Source: Verrucomicrobiales bacterium
GTDB taxonomy: Bacteria; Verrucomicrobiota; Verrucomicrobiia; Verrucomicrobiales; SLCJ01
Reading direction: 5' to 3'
Length of the DNA stretch: 56,306 nucleotides
Assembly (NCBI GenBank): GCA_024636835.1
Contig: JAGXGH010000029.1
Location: 1 to 56,306 of the forward strand
The notes beneath the pieces are model-generated. The model was given only the letters and a program-made list of their open reading frames with translations, was not told the DNA's origin and did no database searches. Shown in pieces: positions 23,262 through 32,860 of this stretch (its first letter is position 1; each line of letters opens with the position of its first letter). Both the position numbers and the translations under genes were made by a program.

Positions 23262-25640
23262 TCACTCGAAGCTCAGTCCGTCGACGCTGGTGAGCAGGTC
23301 GAAGATGAACTCTTCGGCTTCTGAGAGATCCATGTTGATGTTGAATGCCTCGAGGGGAACGGCTTCGCCTTTGAAGAGTTTGTTGGAGATGCCGCCGATG
23401 ACGATGTTGACCTGTCCTTTCGGGCGGGTGGGATCGAAAATGAACACATCGAGTGTGGTGACGTTGAGATCGGCAAGTGCGGTGCGAATGATCTGATCGC
23501 GCTCTGAATCGGTGTTGAATAGATCGCTGGCGTCGTAGCGCAGGGTGGAGACGGAATCCTGGTCGAGCTGAAGTTGTCCGGCGCGCGGGAGGGTTTTCGA
23601 GCCGAAGACGATGGGGACGCGACCGCTGAGTTCGCCAGTAATGGATCCTTTGAAGTCCGGGTAAAGAGCGGCGAGGTCGGCGGCGTCGATGTGCTCGAAA
23701 CGGAGGTCGAGTGTGTAGGGAGAATCGTCGGCTGGGATGGTGGCTTGCTTCAATTTAACCGTTCCACCGAACGAGGTGCCTACGACCTCAGTGAGCAGGA
23801 GATTGGCATCTCCATTAAGGGACATTTTACCGGTGATGTTTTTTGCGTGGATGGATCCGGTGTCGGCATTGGCGATGGAGAAGCGTTGATCGTGGAGAGT
23901 CGTTGGCTCGCGGAGATTGGGGAAGTGAATGGTCAGATCGCCGCCGGAAATGTGGACGGGATCTTTGCGGTGTTTGATGCCGAGAGATGTGCCGTTGGCG
24001 GTGAGGCTGAGAGTGGTGAGGGGATCGGGTTTCGTGGTATCAATGCCGAGGGCGAGTTGTCCGTTGATGCTGCCGGCGAGTTCATAGTCGACGAGAACCG
24101 GGACGAGGGCGTCGGGGAGATCGACGGTGTCCAAGGGTAGGTCGGAGAATGCGATGCCGCCCAGTGCGCGGAAGGGATCGGTGGTGTTGAGATCGGTGAG
24201 AAAGGCTCCAACGGAGTTGATGGCGGCGCCGTAGGTGTTGGCGCGGAGAGTCATGAACGCGCGGCGTTGCCAGGGCGATGGGTGGTCGCGGTAGTCAATG
24301 CTTGCCTGCAAGTTGGTGATGCTGATGTCGCCGAGATCGACGGACCCCATGGGAACACCGTGATTGTAGGTCCAGGCATCGGTGGAGACAGTGGCGGTGA
24401 GGTGATCGAGGTTGTCGCCCTTGTAGGTCGCTGCTGCGTGAGCGTTGAGCGGTGTGGCTTCAGGAAGGGTGATCGTCGCGCCGGTGGGGAGGCGGATTTC
24501 GCCATGTGTTTCGGTGAGCTCGAGTTGTTGGGTGTCTTCGGTTTGAGCGTAGCGGGCTTCCTTCACAGTGAGCTTGCCGTAGTCAGGGTGGTTAATGGTG
24601 AGTTTTTCCGTAGCGACGTCGAGGCTGCGGAGTTCAGGAGTATCGTCGGGTGCCCACTGGAGTTCTGTAATGATATGGCACGAACTGAAGGACGGTTTGT
24701 AACTGCGCCACGGTTCCGGGAGGAAGGGGATAGAGTAGCGCGGATCCATGTATCCTGAGAATGTTGTATCGATAGTGTCGTGTGCGGCGAAATTTAGATC
24801 GGTGGAAAAACGGAAATAACTGATTCCTTGATGAGGTGCCCAGTTGGGGTGGACTAGCATTAGATCACGGATATTTGCAATTTTCGGGCTGTATAAACCA
24901 GTTATTTCGATCCTCAGTTGGTCGCCGCGATGGTAACTCGTATCGCTCATCCAGATTACATAAGTTATAACCGATTGATCGGGTATTCGGCGTCCGATAC
25001 GGATTTCGTCGAGGATATTAAACCCTTCGATTCTGCTGTGGATATCGGCTAGACTCTCTCGCAACGATGGTTGAGGAGTAGGAGGGCTCGCTGTGGTGAA
25101 TGGCGATGGATCGGATTTCGAGCTTAGCTCTGGTAGCGGGATCGTCGTATCGATAAGAATGGCGGTGTCACTTAGCGTAATGTCGAGCTGTCCGAAGGTG
25201 CGGTTGACCACTTCCTGCCAGGGACAATGGATGAGAAAGGTGAGCTGACCCTCTGTAAACTCGCCGTTAATGGCTGTATCGCCTTTAATCGTTCCACCTA
25301 TTGATTCGATTCCGAAGGTATCGATGGTCACCTCGGCGCGCGAGAATCCGGAAGCGAGTAATTGCTCTTTGATGACCCGTGCGGCGATGGGCTTACGGCA
25401 GAGAATCCCCGTGACAACAAGGCTGAGGGCGAGTATCAGGGAAACGACAATCACGCGCTTCACGAAGGTGCGTAATTTTCCGCGAGAGGGGGCGGAAACG
25501 TCTTTGGGATCGCTCGATGAATTTTCTTTCACGTTCACAAAAGGGCTGGCGGGTCGTTCGACCGGATTTGATTGATTGTTGTGGAGCGATTTTCTAGTCT
25601 TTTCATTGTGCGCGATCTTTGGGTCGTGTCGCAAACCCAA
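23262..25640 (-). CDS. YdbH-like large envelope protein
   Basis: 792 residues if started at the TTG at 25640. No ATG exists near the N terminus, and GTG codons around residues 35-37 are alternatives. One membrane helix (VIVVSLILALSLVVTGILC) at about residues 64-84 leaves nearly the whole chain outside the cytoplasm. The long beta-strand repeat pattern with Ser/Thr/Asp-rich strands, and the C-terminal block (ASDLFNTDSERDQII, then RTALADLNVTTLDV and GGISNKLFKGEAVPLEAFNI), resemble the YdbH / 'dicarboxylate transport' family of AsmA-related proteins. That family bridges inner and outer membranes and moves phospholipids. Identification rests on pattern only. Confidence 0.65.
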   Translation of the reverse strand: MGLRHDPKIAHNEKTRKSLHNNQSNPVERPASPFVNVKENSSSDPKDVSAPSRGKLRTFVKRVIVVSLILALSLVVTGILCRKPIAARVIKEQLLASGFSRAEVTIDTFGIESIGGTIKGDTAINGEFTEGQLTFLIHCPWQEVVNRTFGQLDITLSDTAILIDTTIPLPELSSKSDPSPFTTASPPTPQPSLRESLADIHSRIEGFNILDEIRIGRRIPDQSVITYVIWMSDTSYHRGDQLRIEITGLYSPKIANIRDLMLVHPNWAPHQGISYFRFSTDLNFAAHDTIDTTFSGYMDPRYSIPFLPEPWRSYKPSFSSCHIITELQWAPDDTPELRSLDVATEKLTINHPDYGKLTVKEARYAQTEDTQQLELTETHGEIRLPTGATITLPEATPLNAHAAATYKGDNLDHLTATVSTDAWTYNHGVPMGSVDLGDISITNLQASIDYRDHPSPWQRRAFMTLRANTYGAAINSVGAFLTDLNTTDPFRALGGIAFSDLPLDTVDLPDALVPVLVDYELAGSINGQLALGIDTTKPDPLTTLSLTANGTSLGIKHRKDPVHISGGDLTIHFPNLREPTTLHDQRFSIANADTGSIHAKNITGKMSLNGDANLLLTEVVGTSFGGTVKLKQATIPADDSPYTLDLRFEHIDAADLAALYPDFKGSITGELSGRVPIVFGSKTLPRAGQLQLDQDSVSTLRYDASDLFNTDSERDQIIRTALADLNVTTLDVFIFDPTRPKGQVNIVIGGISNKLFKGEAVPLEAFNINMDLSEAEEFIFDLLTSVDGLSFE

Positions 25641-25784
25641 AACCCCATGGAATCATCAAATCAGCAGATGAAGTGGCCGCCGTCGCATTGCGATGTGCGC
25701 GAAGACGTCGGGCAGGCGCTCGATGTTAGTGGCTTTGTCTACGGGTGGAAAGATTCCGTCATAACAAAAAATACAAATACGATT

Positions 25785-26078
25785 ATGCCAAACACGATGC
25801 AAATTGCCGTTCGAGTCGTCCCTAATTCCCGTAAATCAAAAGTCGTTGGCTGGGAACCCGCCGCCGACGATTGCATAGGACACGATCGAATGTTGCGCAT
25901 CAAATTGAACTCTCCGCCAGTGGATGGAAAAGCCAACCGCGAGCTACTGCAATTTCTCTCCCATCTGTGGGGAATTCGAACTAATGAGATGCGACTGGTC
26001 TCTGGTGAAAAAGGACGTACCAAGGTGGTGAGGATCGAGACCGAGCAGGATCTGCCCGCCGATTTAGTGGCGGCCTGA
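25785..26078 (+). CDS. DUF167 / YggU family protein
   Basis: 97 residues from ATG 25785, the usual size. The frame stays open upstream to 25572, but the earlier part (over the YdbH-like start) has no family resemblance. Family features are QIAVRVVPNSRKSKVVG, LRIKLNSPPVDGKANRELLQFLS and LVSGEKGRTKVVRI. The function of DUF167 is unknown; the structure is a small alpha/beta fold. A strong terminator follows. Confidence 0.88.
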   Translation: MPNTMQIAVRVVPNSRKSKVVGWEPAADDCIGHDRMLRIKLNSPPVDGKANRELLQFLSHLWGIRTNEMRLVSGEKGRTKVVRIETEQDLPADLVAA

Positions 26079-26096
26079 TGCTCGAGAATTTTAAGG

Positions 26097-26125
26097 AGAC
26101 GCAACCCTTGTGGTTGCGTCTTTTC
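26097..26125 (+). terminator. rho-independent terminator after the YggU gene
   Basis: AGACGCAACC pairs perfectly with GGTTGCGTCT (10 bp) around a 5-base loop and is followed by TTTTC. Confidence 0.92.
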
Positions 26126-26216
26126 TGCTCAATGTGAGGTCGTATTCTGTTTGAGCTGTGCGTTTACGGTAAGGTTGTTCTGCGTAAAGGTGTGACGCCG
26201 CTTTAGACAAGAAGTT

Positions 26217-27680
26217 TTGATTTTTCCTGATGTGACTAGGCTGAATAGAAAGCGTGTTGTTCTGTTGACGGTGATCGGCCTGGCGGTTGTCGTAGCGATG
26301 GTGTGGATGTATCGCTCATCCCCATCGAGACAATTCTTTTCTACGAAGAAAGCGTGGGAGGAAAAGGGCGCGAACTTCAAGTTTGGTGCTTTCGTTTCTC
26401 CAGTGCCACCGGAGAGTGAGAATGGCGCACTGCACCCGTGGATGGTTGCTCACACAGTGGATGGTGGGATCGTTGGCTTGCAGAATGAAATCTGGGGAGA
26501 AGAGCTAACGTCTCAAATTTCCAGCTACGAAGCGACGATTCCTGAATCTGGGACGCGCGCCGTGCTTCCCGATCTTACCGACGGTCAATCGGTAAAATCT
26601 CAGAACGATCGAGCGCGAGCTCTGCTAGAGATTCTCGACCGGCGCGCTGCGATCATAGCCGTGATGGAGGAAGTGACTGGGCGTCCTCATTGGATGGTTC
26701 CATACGCGGATCGTGGGCGACCGATGATCGACTGCGGGTTAGAAGGTGAGGTGGCAAGTTTTCCGCTTTCGCGATTGTTCGAACTGCGTGCGCAGGCTCG
26801 ATTGGAACTCTCAGATAGTCGCGGAGCAATGGACGATTTACGGCGAATGCTGATGATCGCGAGATGGTTCGATGAGGGTTACGCCTTGATCGATTCGCTC
26901 AAACGCAGCACCTTGTTTTCACGTGCGATGGCAGTGTTTTACGAGGGAATAGTGACGAAAAAGTGGAGCGACGAAGAGTTACGGGAGTTTAGCAGAATTT
27001 CCTCGGATCCAGGGGCAGAATGGATTGACAGAGAGCTGCATTCTATGAAGGCAGAAATCGCGCAGAACGTCGAGTTCTTCATTGATGCGCAGATGTTTTC
27101 GAACGCTCCCACCGCGGGTGCTAGCCCATGGGAGAACTTTATGCAGTTAGTCGATCCAGGCGGCCCTAATCTGTCAGACATGGCGAAGGGGCAGCGACTG
27201 TTTCTAGAAATTGCTCTGCCGGCGCTAGCGGATTTTGAGGCGTCTCCAAGTTTGCCGAATGTCCTCGGCTTAGCGCGTTCGATGGAATCTGAATACGAAC
27301 GGCTCTGTGCGGATCAATTGGAAGGTTCGTCGGATATGATGGAAGTGCTTATGAGCGCTGAGTTGGCGGGTTCCTCGATGCCGAAATTTCTCACCCGAAA
27401 ACTTCAACTGCTTACGGAAGGGCGCATGATTCGCCTTTATGCCGGAGTTGAGCTGTATCGCAGCGAGCACGGAAAACTTCCCGATTCACTTGATCAGTTG
27501 GGCGCGGAATGGCGCCAGCAAGATACTCTCGACCCAGTGACAGGTGAGTCATTTCTCTGGAAACAATTTGCAGACGGCAGAGCGGTGATTTACTCGCCGG
27601 GAGCGGATTTGGACGATGATGGAGGCGCCGCGTGGGACACGGATGCTCGCCAGGGCGATTGGCGTGTTCTGGTGTATTGA
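26217..27680 (+). CDS. membrane-anchored protein of unknown function
   Basis: 487 residues if the TTG at 26217 is used; GTG at 26232 is another candidate and no nearby ATG fits. One N-terminal helix (VVLLTVIGLAVVVAMVWMY) is followed by a mostly helical soluble domain. The last 80 residues (IRLYAGVELYRSEHGKLPDS, then LDPVTGESFLWK and VIYSPGADLDDDGG) resemble the end of pseudopilin-like or 'prepilin-adjacent' proteins seen in Planctomycetes and Verrucomicrobia. There the GKLP...DP.TG pattern is common. I do not recognise the helical part, so no function is assigned. Confidence 0.75.
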   Translation: MIFPDVTRLNRKRVVLLTVIGLAVVVAMVWMYRSSPSRQFFSTKKAWEEKGANFKFGAFVSPVPPESENGALHPWMVAHTVDGGIVGLQNEIWGEELTSQISSYEATIPESGTRAVLPDLTDGQSVKSQNDRARALLEILDRRAAIIAVMEEVTGRPHWMVPYADRGRPMIDCGLEGEVASFPLSRLFELRAQARLELSDSRGAMDDLRRMLMIARWFDEGYALIDSLKRSTLFSRAMAVFYEGIVTKKWSDEELREFSRISSDPGAEWIDRELHSMKAEIAQNVEFFIDAQMFSNAPTAGASPWENFMQLVDPGGPNLSDMAKGQRLFLEIALPALADFEASPSLPNVLGLARSMESEYERLCADQLEGSSDMMEVLMSAELAGSSMPKFLTRKLQLLTEGRMIRLYAGVELYRSEHGKLPDSLDQLGAEWRQQDTLDPVTGESFLWKQFADGRAVIYSPGADLDDDGGAAWDTDARQGDWRVLVY

Positions 27681-27783
27681 GCGAACGGTATGGGTTTTGA
27701 AACCTATTGGGTGCTGCGGCGTCGGATCGGTGAGGCAGGGTGCTTCACCTACGTCTGGGAGAGAGTCGGGCAAGCTGCCCAAT

Positions 27784-29109
27784 CTACGCTTGGGAGAGGA
27801 TGGACTTGGCTCGAGTGATCGTGGTGTCACGGCCGATGATGTCGAGCAGTGGCATGAGGTCTGGACCTCCGGCTTGGCCGGTGACGAGAACGCGAAGGGG
27901 AAACATGAGTTTACCCATTTTCACGTCGAGCTCGGTGGCAAGATCGTTAAGGGCGGACTTGATGTCGGCTTCGTTCCATTGGTCGTCAGTCAGCGAGCGT
28001 AGTTTAGCGTCGATGGCTTTGGCGGTTGCAATTTGCTCGTCAGTGTTGAGTGCTTTTTGCTTGGCGTCGTCGTCGAGAGTGACGGTATGGCCGAAGAAGT
28101 AGCCGAACCATTGTGGGAGCTCGGTGAGGAGACGAGTTTTCTCGCGGACGAGGAGCAGGATGCGCTCAAGTAGTGCACGGTCATCGGTGGGGATGCCCGC
28201 GGTGGAAAGTGCCGGCGTGATAATGCCGAGAATTGCCTGAGGCTCTGCGGCCTGAAGGTATTGCCCGTTGAACCATCGGCACTTTTCGAGGTCGAACACA
28301 CTGCTCTTGCGATTGATGCCGTCGAAGCCAAAGCGCTCGATGATTTCTGCAAGCTCCAGCACTTCCGAGCCGTCTTTTGGTGACCATCCAAGGAGCGACA
28401 AGAAGTTGATCACGGCATCGGGGAGGTAGCCGCCTTCGATGTAACTCAGCACGGATGCGCCGTCGTCGCGTTTCGACATTTTCGATCCGTTATCGTTAAG
28501 GATGAGGGGGATGTGGGCGAACACGGGGGGCTCCACGCCAAAGGCTTCATAGAGCTGCACGTGTTTATGCGTGTTACTGAGGTGGTCATCGCCGCGAATC
28601 ACGTGGGTGATGCGCATTTCAATGTCGTCGACAACGTTGACGAAATGGAACACGTAGCCGCCGTTACTGCGTTTGACGACCATGTCCGGTGTGTTGGATT
28701 CGTCGCGGTAGTCGATGGTGACATCTCCCGCTACTTTGTCGTGGACGGTGATGGGTCGGCGATCAAAGCGGAACCGCCATGCGCCGTCGTCCTCGTAGAC
28801 GCGACCAGTAGCGACGAGTTTTTCGAAATAGGTGTCGTAGATGGCCGTGCGCTCAGACTGGCGGTAGGGACCGAATTCGCCGCCTTTGTCCGGGCCTTCG
28901 TCCCATTCCATGCCGAGCCAGCGCATACCGTCGAAAATAGCATTGAAGGCTTCTTCGGTGTTGCGTGCTTCGTCGGTATCTTCGACGCGGAGAATGAATT
29001 TCCCGTTGTCGCCGTGTTGGCGTGCATAGAGCCAGTTGAAGAGCGCAGTGCGTGCGCCTCCGACGTGGAGATAGCCAGTTGGGCTGGGTGCGAAGCGGGT
29101 TCGGATCAT
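27784..29109 (-). CDS. gltX: glutamyl-tRNA synthetase
   Basis: 441 residues. Charges tRNA-Glu (and perhaps tRNA-Gln, non-discriminating). Class I signatures are complete: the HIGH region reads APSPTGYLHVGGARTALFNW near residue 7, and the KMSKS region is SKMSKRDDG with K210-R214. Other family blocks are LRVEDTDEARNT, THVIRGDDHLSNTHKHVQLY and the GWSPKD motif of the connective peptide. It is shorter than the 470-residue E. coli enzyme, mainly in the anticodon domain. It faces ccoS across a 175-base region that must hold both promoters. Confidence 0.96.
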   Translation of the reverse strand: MIRTRFAPSPTGYLHVGGARTALFNWLYARQHGDNGKFILRVEDTDEARNTEEAFNAIFDGMRWLGMEWDEGPDKGGEFGPYRQSERTAIYDTYFEKLVATGRVYEDDGAWRFRFDRRPITVHDKVAGDVTIDYRDESNTPDMVVKRSNGGYVFHFVNVVDDIEMRITHVIRGDDHLSNTHKHVQLYEAFGVEPPVFAHIPLILNDNGSKMSKRDDGASVLSYIEGGYLPDAVINFLSLLGWSPKDGSEVLELAEIIERFGFDGINRKSSVFDLEKCRWFNGQYLQAAEPQAILGIITPALSTAGIPTDDRALLERILLLVREKTRLLTELPQWFGYFFGHTVTLDDDAKQKALNTDEQIATAKAIDAKLRSLTDDQWNEADIKSALNDLATELDVKMGKLMFPLRVLVTGQAGGPDLMPLLDIIGRDTTITRAKSILSQA

Positions 29110-29284
29110 CAGATAAGAGAAGGTAGAACAGGCGAGAGCGAAAATAGAAAAATTAAAAATCTTTTGGGAGGAGATATCTGTGGTAAAAATTGCGGAGTCT
29201 TGAACAAGATATGCGGCGCAAACAGAGGTTTCAGCGCCTACTTTTTCCCAGAGTTAAGTTGGGTTCGTTTCGGGCTTCCTAGCG

Positions 29285-29479
29285 ATGAGCGTTTTATACA
29301 TTACAGTTTTCGTCAGTCTTTGCTTGGCAGGCATTTTTGTGGTGTGTTTTGCTGTTGAGGCTACGAGGCGTGGCCGATCCAATGTCGAACGTGACTCGCT
29401 GTTGCCTCTCGATGACAGCGATGGGCGCTCGGTGGAGTCCGAGACCACGACCAAGACGAATTCTGATCAAGAAAACTGA
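29285..29479 (+). CDS. ccoS: cbb3 oxidase assembly protein CcoS
   Basis: 64 residues. One N-terminal membrane helix (LYITVFVSLCLAGIFVVCFA) is followed by a short polar tail that includes RDSLLPLDDSD. CcoS is required for cofactor insertion into cbb3 oxidases. Assignment rests on size, topology and position at the head of the cco cluster, 11 bases before the ccoNO gene. Confidence 0.8.
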   Translation: MSVLYITVFVSLCLAGIFVVCFAVEATRRGRSNVERDSLLPLDDSDGRSVESETTTKTNSDQEN

Positions 29480-29490
29480 GATTACCAATT

Positions 29491-31980
29491 ATGCATCAAG
29501 AAGCAGAGAGTGAAGGAGCCGTCGCCGACGTCCGCAAGACGGTCGTTGAGTTCGAGGATAAGTCGGTTCGCTGGTTTATGTGGGCATCGATCATTTGGTC
29601 GATTGTCGCGATGCTTGCCGGAGTGATGGCGGCGTTTCAGCTACGCTGGTGGGAGTTGAATGGTGCGTTCCTTGCGGATGTGACCGGTTTTCTTCACAAT
29701 ATCGGCCTCAAGTTTATCCCCGTCTTCGATCCAAAGGGGGTGGAATACATCACCTTCGGTCGTTTGCGCCCGTTACACACCAACGCAGCGATTTTTGCCT
29801 TCGTGGGGAATATGATTTTCGCGGGTGTTTATCACTCGACGCAACGGCTCTGTAAAACGCGCACGGCATCCAAGGTGCTGACATGGATTCACTTTTGGGG
29901 GTGGCAGACGATCATCGTTTTGGCGGCTATAACGCTGCTCGCTGGATTCACTCGTGGCCAGGAATACGCGGAACTGATCTGGCCGATCAACCTTTTGGTG
30001 GTGGTAATCTGGGTGATCTTTGCGTGGAACTTTTTCTGGACGCTCAAGCGCCGTAACGAGCCTTCACTCTACGTGGCCTTGTGGTTCTACATCGCGACCA
30101 TCGTGACGGTGGCGATGCTTTATATCGTCAACCACCTGTCAATTCCAACCAGTCTCATCCACAGTTATCCGGTCTTCGGTGGTGTGCAGGGCGCGCTTGT
30201 TCAGTGGTGGTATGGCCACAATGCGGTGGCGTTCTTCCTGACGACTCCGATTCTCGGGATCATGTATTATTATCTGCCGAAGGCAGCGCAGCGTCCGGTT
30301 TACTCCTACCGTCTGTCGATCGTGCACTTCTGGTCCTTGGTGTTCATTTACATTTGGGCTGGCCCTCACCACTTGCTGAACACCGCGTTGCCTACCTGGC
30401 TTCAGTATCTCGGAACCTTCTTCAGCTTGATGCTTTGGGCTCCATCCTGGGGTGGTATGCTCAACGGCTTGCTGACACTGCGTGGTGCTTGGGATAAATT
30501 GCGCACCGATCCGGTGATTAAATTCTTCGTGGTGGCGTTAACCTTCTACGGGATGTCGACCTTCGAAGGTCCGCTGCTTTCGATTCCTGCGGTGAGTGCT
30601 CTTGCGCACTACACGGACTGGATTGTCGGTCACGTGCACAGTGGAACGCTCGGTTGGAACGGCTTCATGGCTGCTGGTTTATTCTACTGGTTGGCACCAC
30701 GTCTTTACGGGCGCGACCTATACTCTAAGGCGGCAGCCAATGCGCACTTCTGGATTGGACTGATCGGGATTCTCTTCTACGTCGGATCGATGTGGGTGGC
30801 TGGAATCATGCAAGGTCTGATGCTCAACGGATTGAATGAAGCGGGCACGATGCTTCGTGAGCCTGACTTTGTGAAGACGGTTTCGGCGATCAAGCACCTC
30901 TACTTGCTCCGCGGAATTGGTGGTGTGCTCTATGTCGCTGGATTCCTGATCATGGTATGGAACTTATTCATGACCATGAAGAAAGGTTCTCCGAAAGTGG
31001 AAACCCGTGAGTATGTCATTCCTGTTAAACTCAAGAAGGATGACATGGGAATAAAGATCACCTTCTGGAACGATCCTGTTCTGTTCTTCTTTATTGCCTT
31101 GTTGTTCCTGATCGGCTGGATATTCCTTCCGAATGGATTGAACTTTGGTTCTCTCGGCTGCTTCCTGCTCTTCATCTTGTTTACCATTCAGCGCTTCAAG
31201 CAGTATCATCAGAAGTGGACGTTCTGGTATGAGCGCTTGCTGGATAACTACATGCCGTTCACCATTCTTACCTTCATCGCTGTAGCGGTGGGTGGGGTGA
31301 GCCAGATTGTTCCATTGGTGGCTATCAACCAGGCGGAGACCATGGAAGATCGAATTCAAGTGCCTTACACGCCTTTGGAGCTTGAAGGTCGTGATATCTA
31401 TGTTGCAGAGGGTTGTTATAACTGTCACTCGCAGATGATCCGCACAATGATGTCCGACGTGTTGCGATATGGCGACTACAACCGGATGGGTGAGAGCATT
31501 TACGATCACCCGTTCCAGTGGGGATCAAAACGCACCGGTCTGGATCTGGCTCGAGAGGGCGGCAAACGCCCGGACAGCTGGCATTACGATCACATGCTGG
31601 ATCCTCGGACGACGGAAGGGTCCATCATGCCAGACTATTCATGGCTCTACGAGAAGGATACTGACTACAAGTCCTTACCGAAGAAGATCGATGTGCAAGT
31701 GAAACTCGGTGTGCCGTATGAGAAGATGACCGCTGATGTCATCATCGACAACGCACGTAAGCAGGCATTCGACATTGCTCAAGGTCTTCGTGACGAAGGG
31801 CGGAATGCCGAACCTGACAAGCAGATCATTGCCTTGATTGCCTATCTGCAGAAAATCGGAACTTATGAAGAGGTCAAGAAGGAGAAGGAAGAAGTGAAGC
31901 CAGGTGAGCGCCCGTCTACTCCCTTGTTTGATTCCCCTGATAAGCGTCGCGAGCGACTGATCGAAAACCCCGAGTATTAA
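29491..31980 (+). CDS. ccoNO: cbb3-type cytochrome c oxidase, fused subunits I and II (CcoN-CcoO)
   Basis: 829 residues joining CcoN (about 1-500) and CcoO (about 530-800). CcoN has the six His expected: H96 (LHTNAA) and H383 for low-spin heme b, H243, H293 and H294 (PHH) for CuB, and H381 for heme b3 (both in GHVHSG). CcoO has one c-type heme motif, C642-YNC-H646, followed by SQMIRTMMSDVLRYG. The linker carries an added membrane helix pair near 520-560. cbb3 oxidases reduce O2 with high affinity and pump protons. CcoNO fusions are known in Bacteroidetes and relatives. The enzyme works with CcoQ and CcoP downstream. Confidence 0.95.
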   Translation: MHQEAESEGAVADVRKTVVEFEDKSVRWFMWASIIWSIVAMLAGVMAAFQLRWWELNGAFLADVTGFLHNIGLKFIPVFDPKGVEYITFGRLRPLHTNAAIFAFVGNMIFAGVYHSTQRLCKTRTASKVLTWIHFWGWQTIIVLAAITLLAGFTRGQEYAELIWPINLLVVVIWVIFAWNFFWTLKRRNEPSLYVALWFYIATIVTVAMLYIVNHLSIPTSLIHSYPVFGGVQGALVQWWYGHNAVAFFLTTPILGIMYYYLPKAAQRPVYSYRLSIVHFWSLVFIYIWAGPHHLLNTALPTWLQYLGTFFSLMLWAPSWGGMLNGLLTLRGAWDKLRTDPVIKFFVVALTFYGMSTFEGPLLSIPAVSALAHYTDWIVGHVHSGTLGWNGFMAAGLFYWLAPRLYGRDLYSKAAANAHFWIGLIGILFYVGSMWVAGIMQGLMLNGLNEAGTMLREPDFVKTVSAIKHLYLLRGIGGVLYVAGFLIMVWNLFMTMKKGSPKVETREYVIPVKLKKDDMGIKITFWNDPVLFFFIALLFLIGWIFLPNGLNFGSLGCFLLFILFTIQRFKQYHQKWTFWYERLLDNYMPFTILTFIAVAVGGVSQIVPLVAINQAETMEDRIQVPYTPLELEGRDIYVAEGCYNCHSQMIRTMMSDVLRYGDYNRMGESIYDHPFQWGSKRTGLDLAREGGKRPDSWHYDHMLDPRTTEGSIMPDYSWLYEKDTDYKSLPKKIDVQVKLGVPYEKMTADVIIDNARKQAFDIAQGLRDEGRNAEPDKQIIALIAYLQKIGTYEEVKKEKEEVKPGERPSTPLFDSPDKRRERLIENPEY

Positions 31981-32002
31981 CTAACACCCTCAAAGCCAAA
32001 AT

Positions 32003-32176
32003 ATGTTCAAACGAGTGATATTAGAAGACTGGGCGGGAATGATTCCGATCATTTCCTTCGTCTGTATGTTCGGGGTTTTCCTCGGCGCGACCATATTCAC
32101 TTTGTTGAAATCCAAGAGCAGCGTGAAACATCTTTCGCATCTGCCATTGGATGAAGATTCAAACGACGAGAACTGA
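32003..32176 (+). CDS. ccoQ: small cbb3 oxidase subunit CcoQ
   Basis: 57 residues. Translation gives MFKRVILEDWAG, then a hydrophobic stretch (MIPIISFVCMFGVFLG), then a charged tail. This is the size and topology of CcoQ, a single-helix subunit that stabilises the oxidase. It lies between ccoNO and ccoP, and its TGA shares one base with the ccoP ATG (TGATG), a sign of coupled translation. Sequence conservation in CcoQ is low, so position carries much of the argument. Confidence 0.8.
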   Translation: MFKRVILEDWAGMIPIISFVCMFGVFLGATIFTLLKSKSSVKHLSHLPLDEDSNDEN

Positions 32177-32805
32177 TGAGTGACTCACAACAAAACCCAC
32201 AAGAAGAGACTTCAAATCAGAAGCCGCCAGCGGACTCGGGACCGGAGCTTCGTGACCATGTTTTCGATGGAATTCAGGAGTATGACAATAAGCTCCCCAA
32301 TTGGTGGTTATGGACGTTTTACATCATGGTGGTATTCTACGTTATCTATTGGATGATGTATTACCAAGGTGGAGGATTTAAGTCGAATGAAGTGAAGGTT
32401 GAGATGGGGATGGAGCGCATCGCTCAGATAAAAGCGGCAGCGATCGAAGACTCGCTGGGCGTAGTGGATAATGTGAAATTGTGGGAACTCAGCAGGGATG
32501 AAAAGTTCGTCAATGATGGTAAGGTGCAGTTCATGCAGACTTGTTCGGCTTGCCATGGTGATGACCTTACGGCGATGCGCGCAGGGATTAAGCTGCCCGG
32601 CGTGCCGCTGGATGACAATGCATGGCTTTATGGTGGTCAGCCGGAGGATGTGATGAAAATCATTGTCGATGGCTCGCCTGACAAGAAATCAGGTATGCAG
32701 GCTTGGGGACCGGTTATCGGTGAAGACAAGATTATCAGGGTAGTGGCGTTCTTAATGAGTCACCACGAAGAAGGCGCCCCTGTTGAGATCATCACCAAGG
32801 ACTGA
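32176..32805 (+). CDS. ccoP: cbb3 oxidase cytochrome c subunit CcoP, mono-heme
   Basis: 209 residues. N-terminal polar part (HVFDGIQEYDNKLPNWW), the typical CcoP signature before the membrane, then a helix (LWTFYIMVVFYVIYWMMYY). One c-type heme domain has C123-SAC-H127. Classic proteobacterial CcoP has two c-type hemes, so this is a shortened, single-heme form. The distal axial Met is probably the Met in KKSGMQAWG. It passes electrons to CcoO. Confidence 0.93.
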   Translation: MSDSQQNPQEETSNQKPPADSGPELRDHVFDGIQEYDNKLPNWWLWTFYIMVVFYVIYWMMYYQGGGFKSNEVKVEMGMERIAQIKAAAIEDSLGVVDNVKLWELSRDEKFVNDGKVQFMQTCSACHGDDLTAMRAGIKLPGVPLDDNAWLYGGQPEDVMKIIVDGSPDKKSGMQAWGPVIGEDKIIRVVAFLMSHHEEGAPVEIITKD

Positions 32806-32860
32806 GCCAAGTCAGCCGGCGTAGAGTAGATCCGACACTACAATTTGTCGGGAAATCAAT

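Noticed and set aside
29110..29284. FNR- or CRP-type site before ccoS
   Set aside because: I looked for TTGAT-N4-ATCAA in the gltX/ccoS gap and found no acceptable match, so no oxygen-responsive site is claimed.
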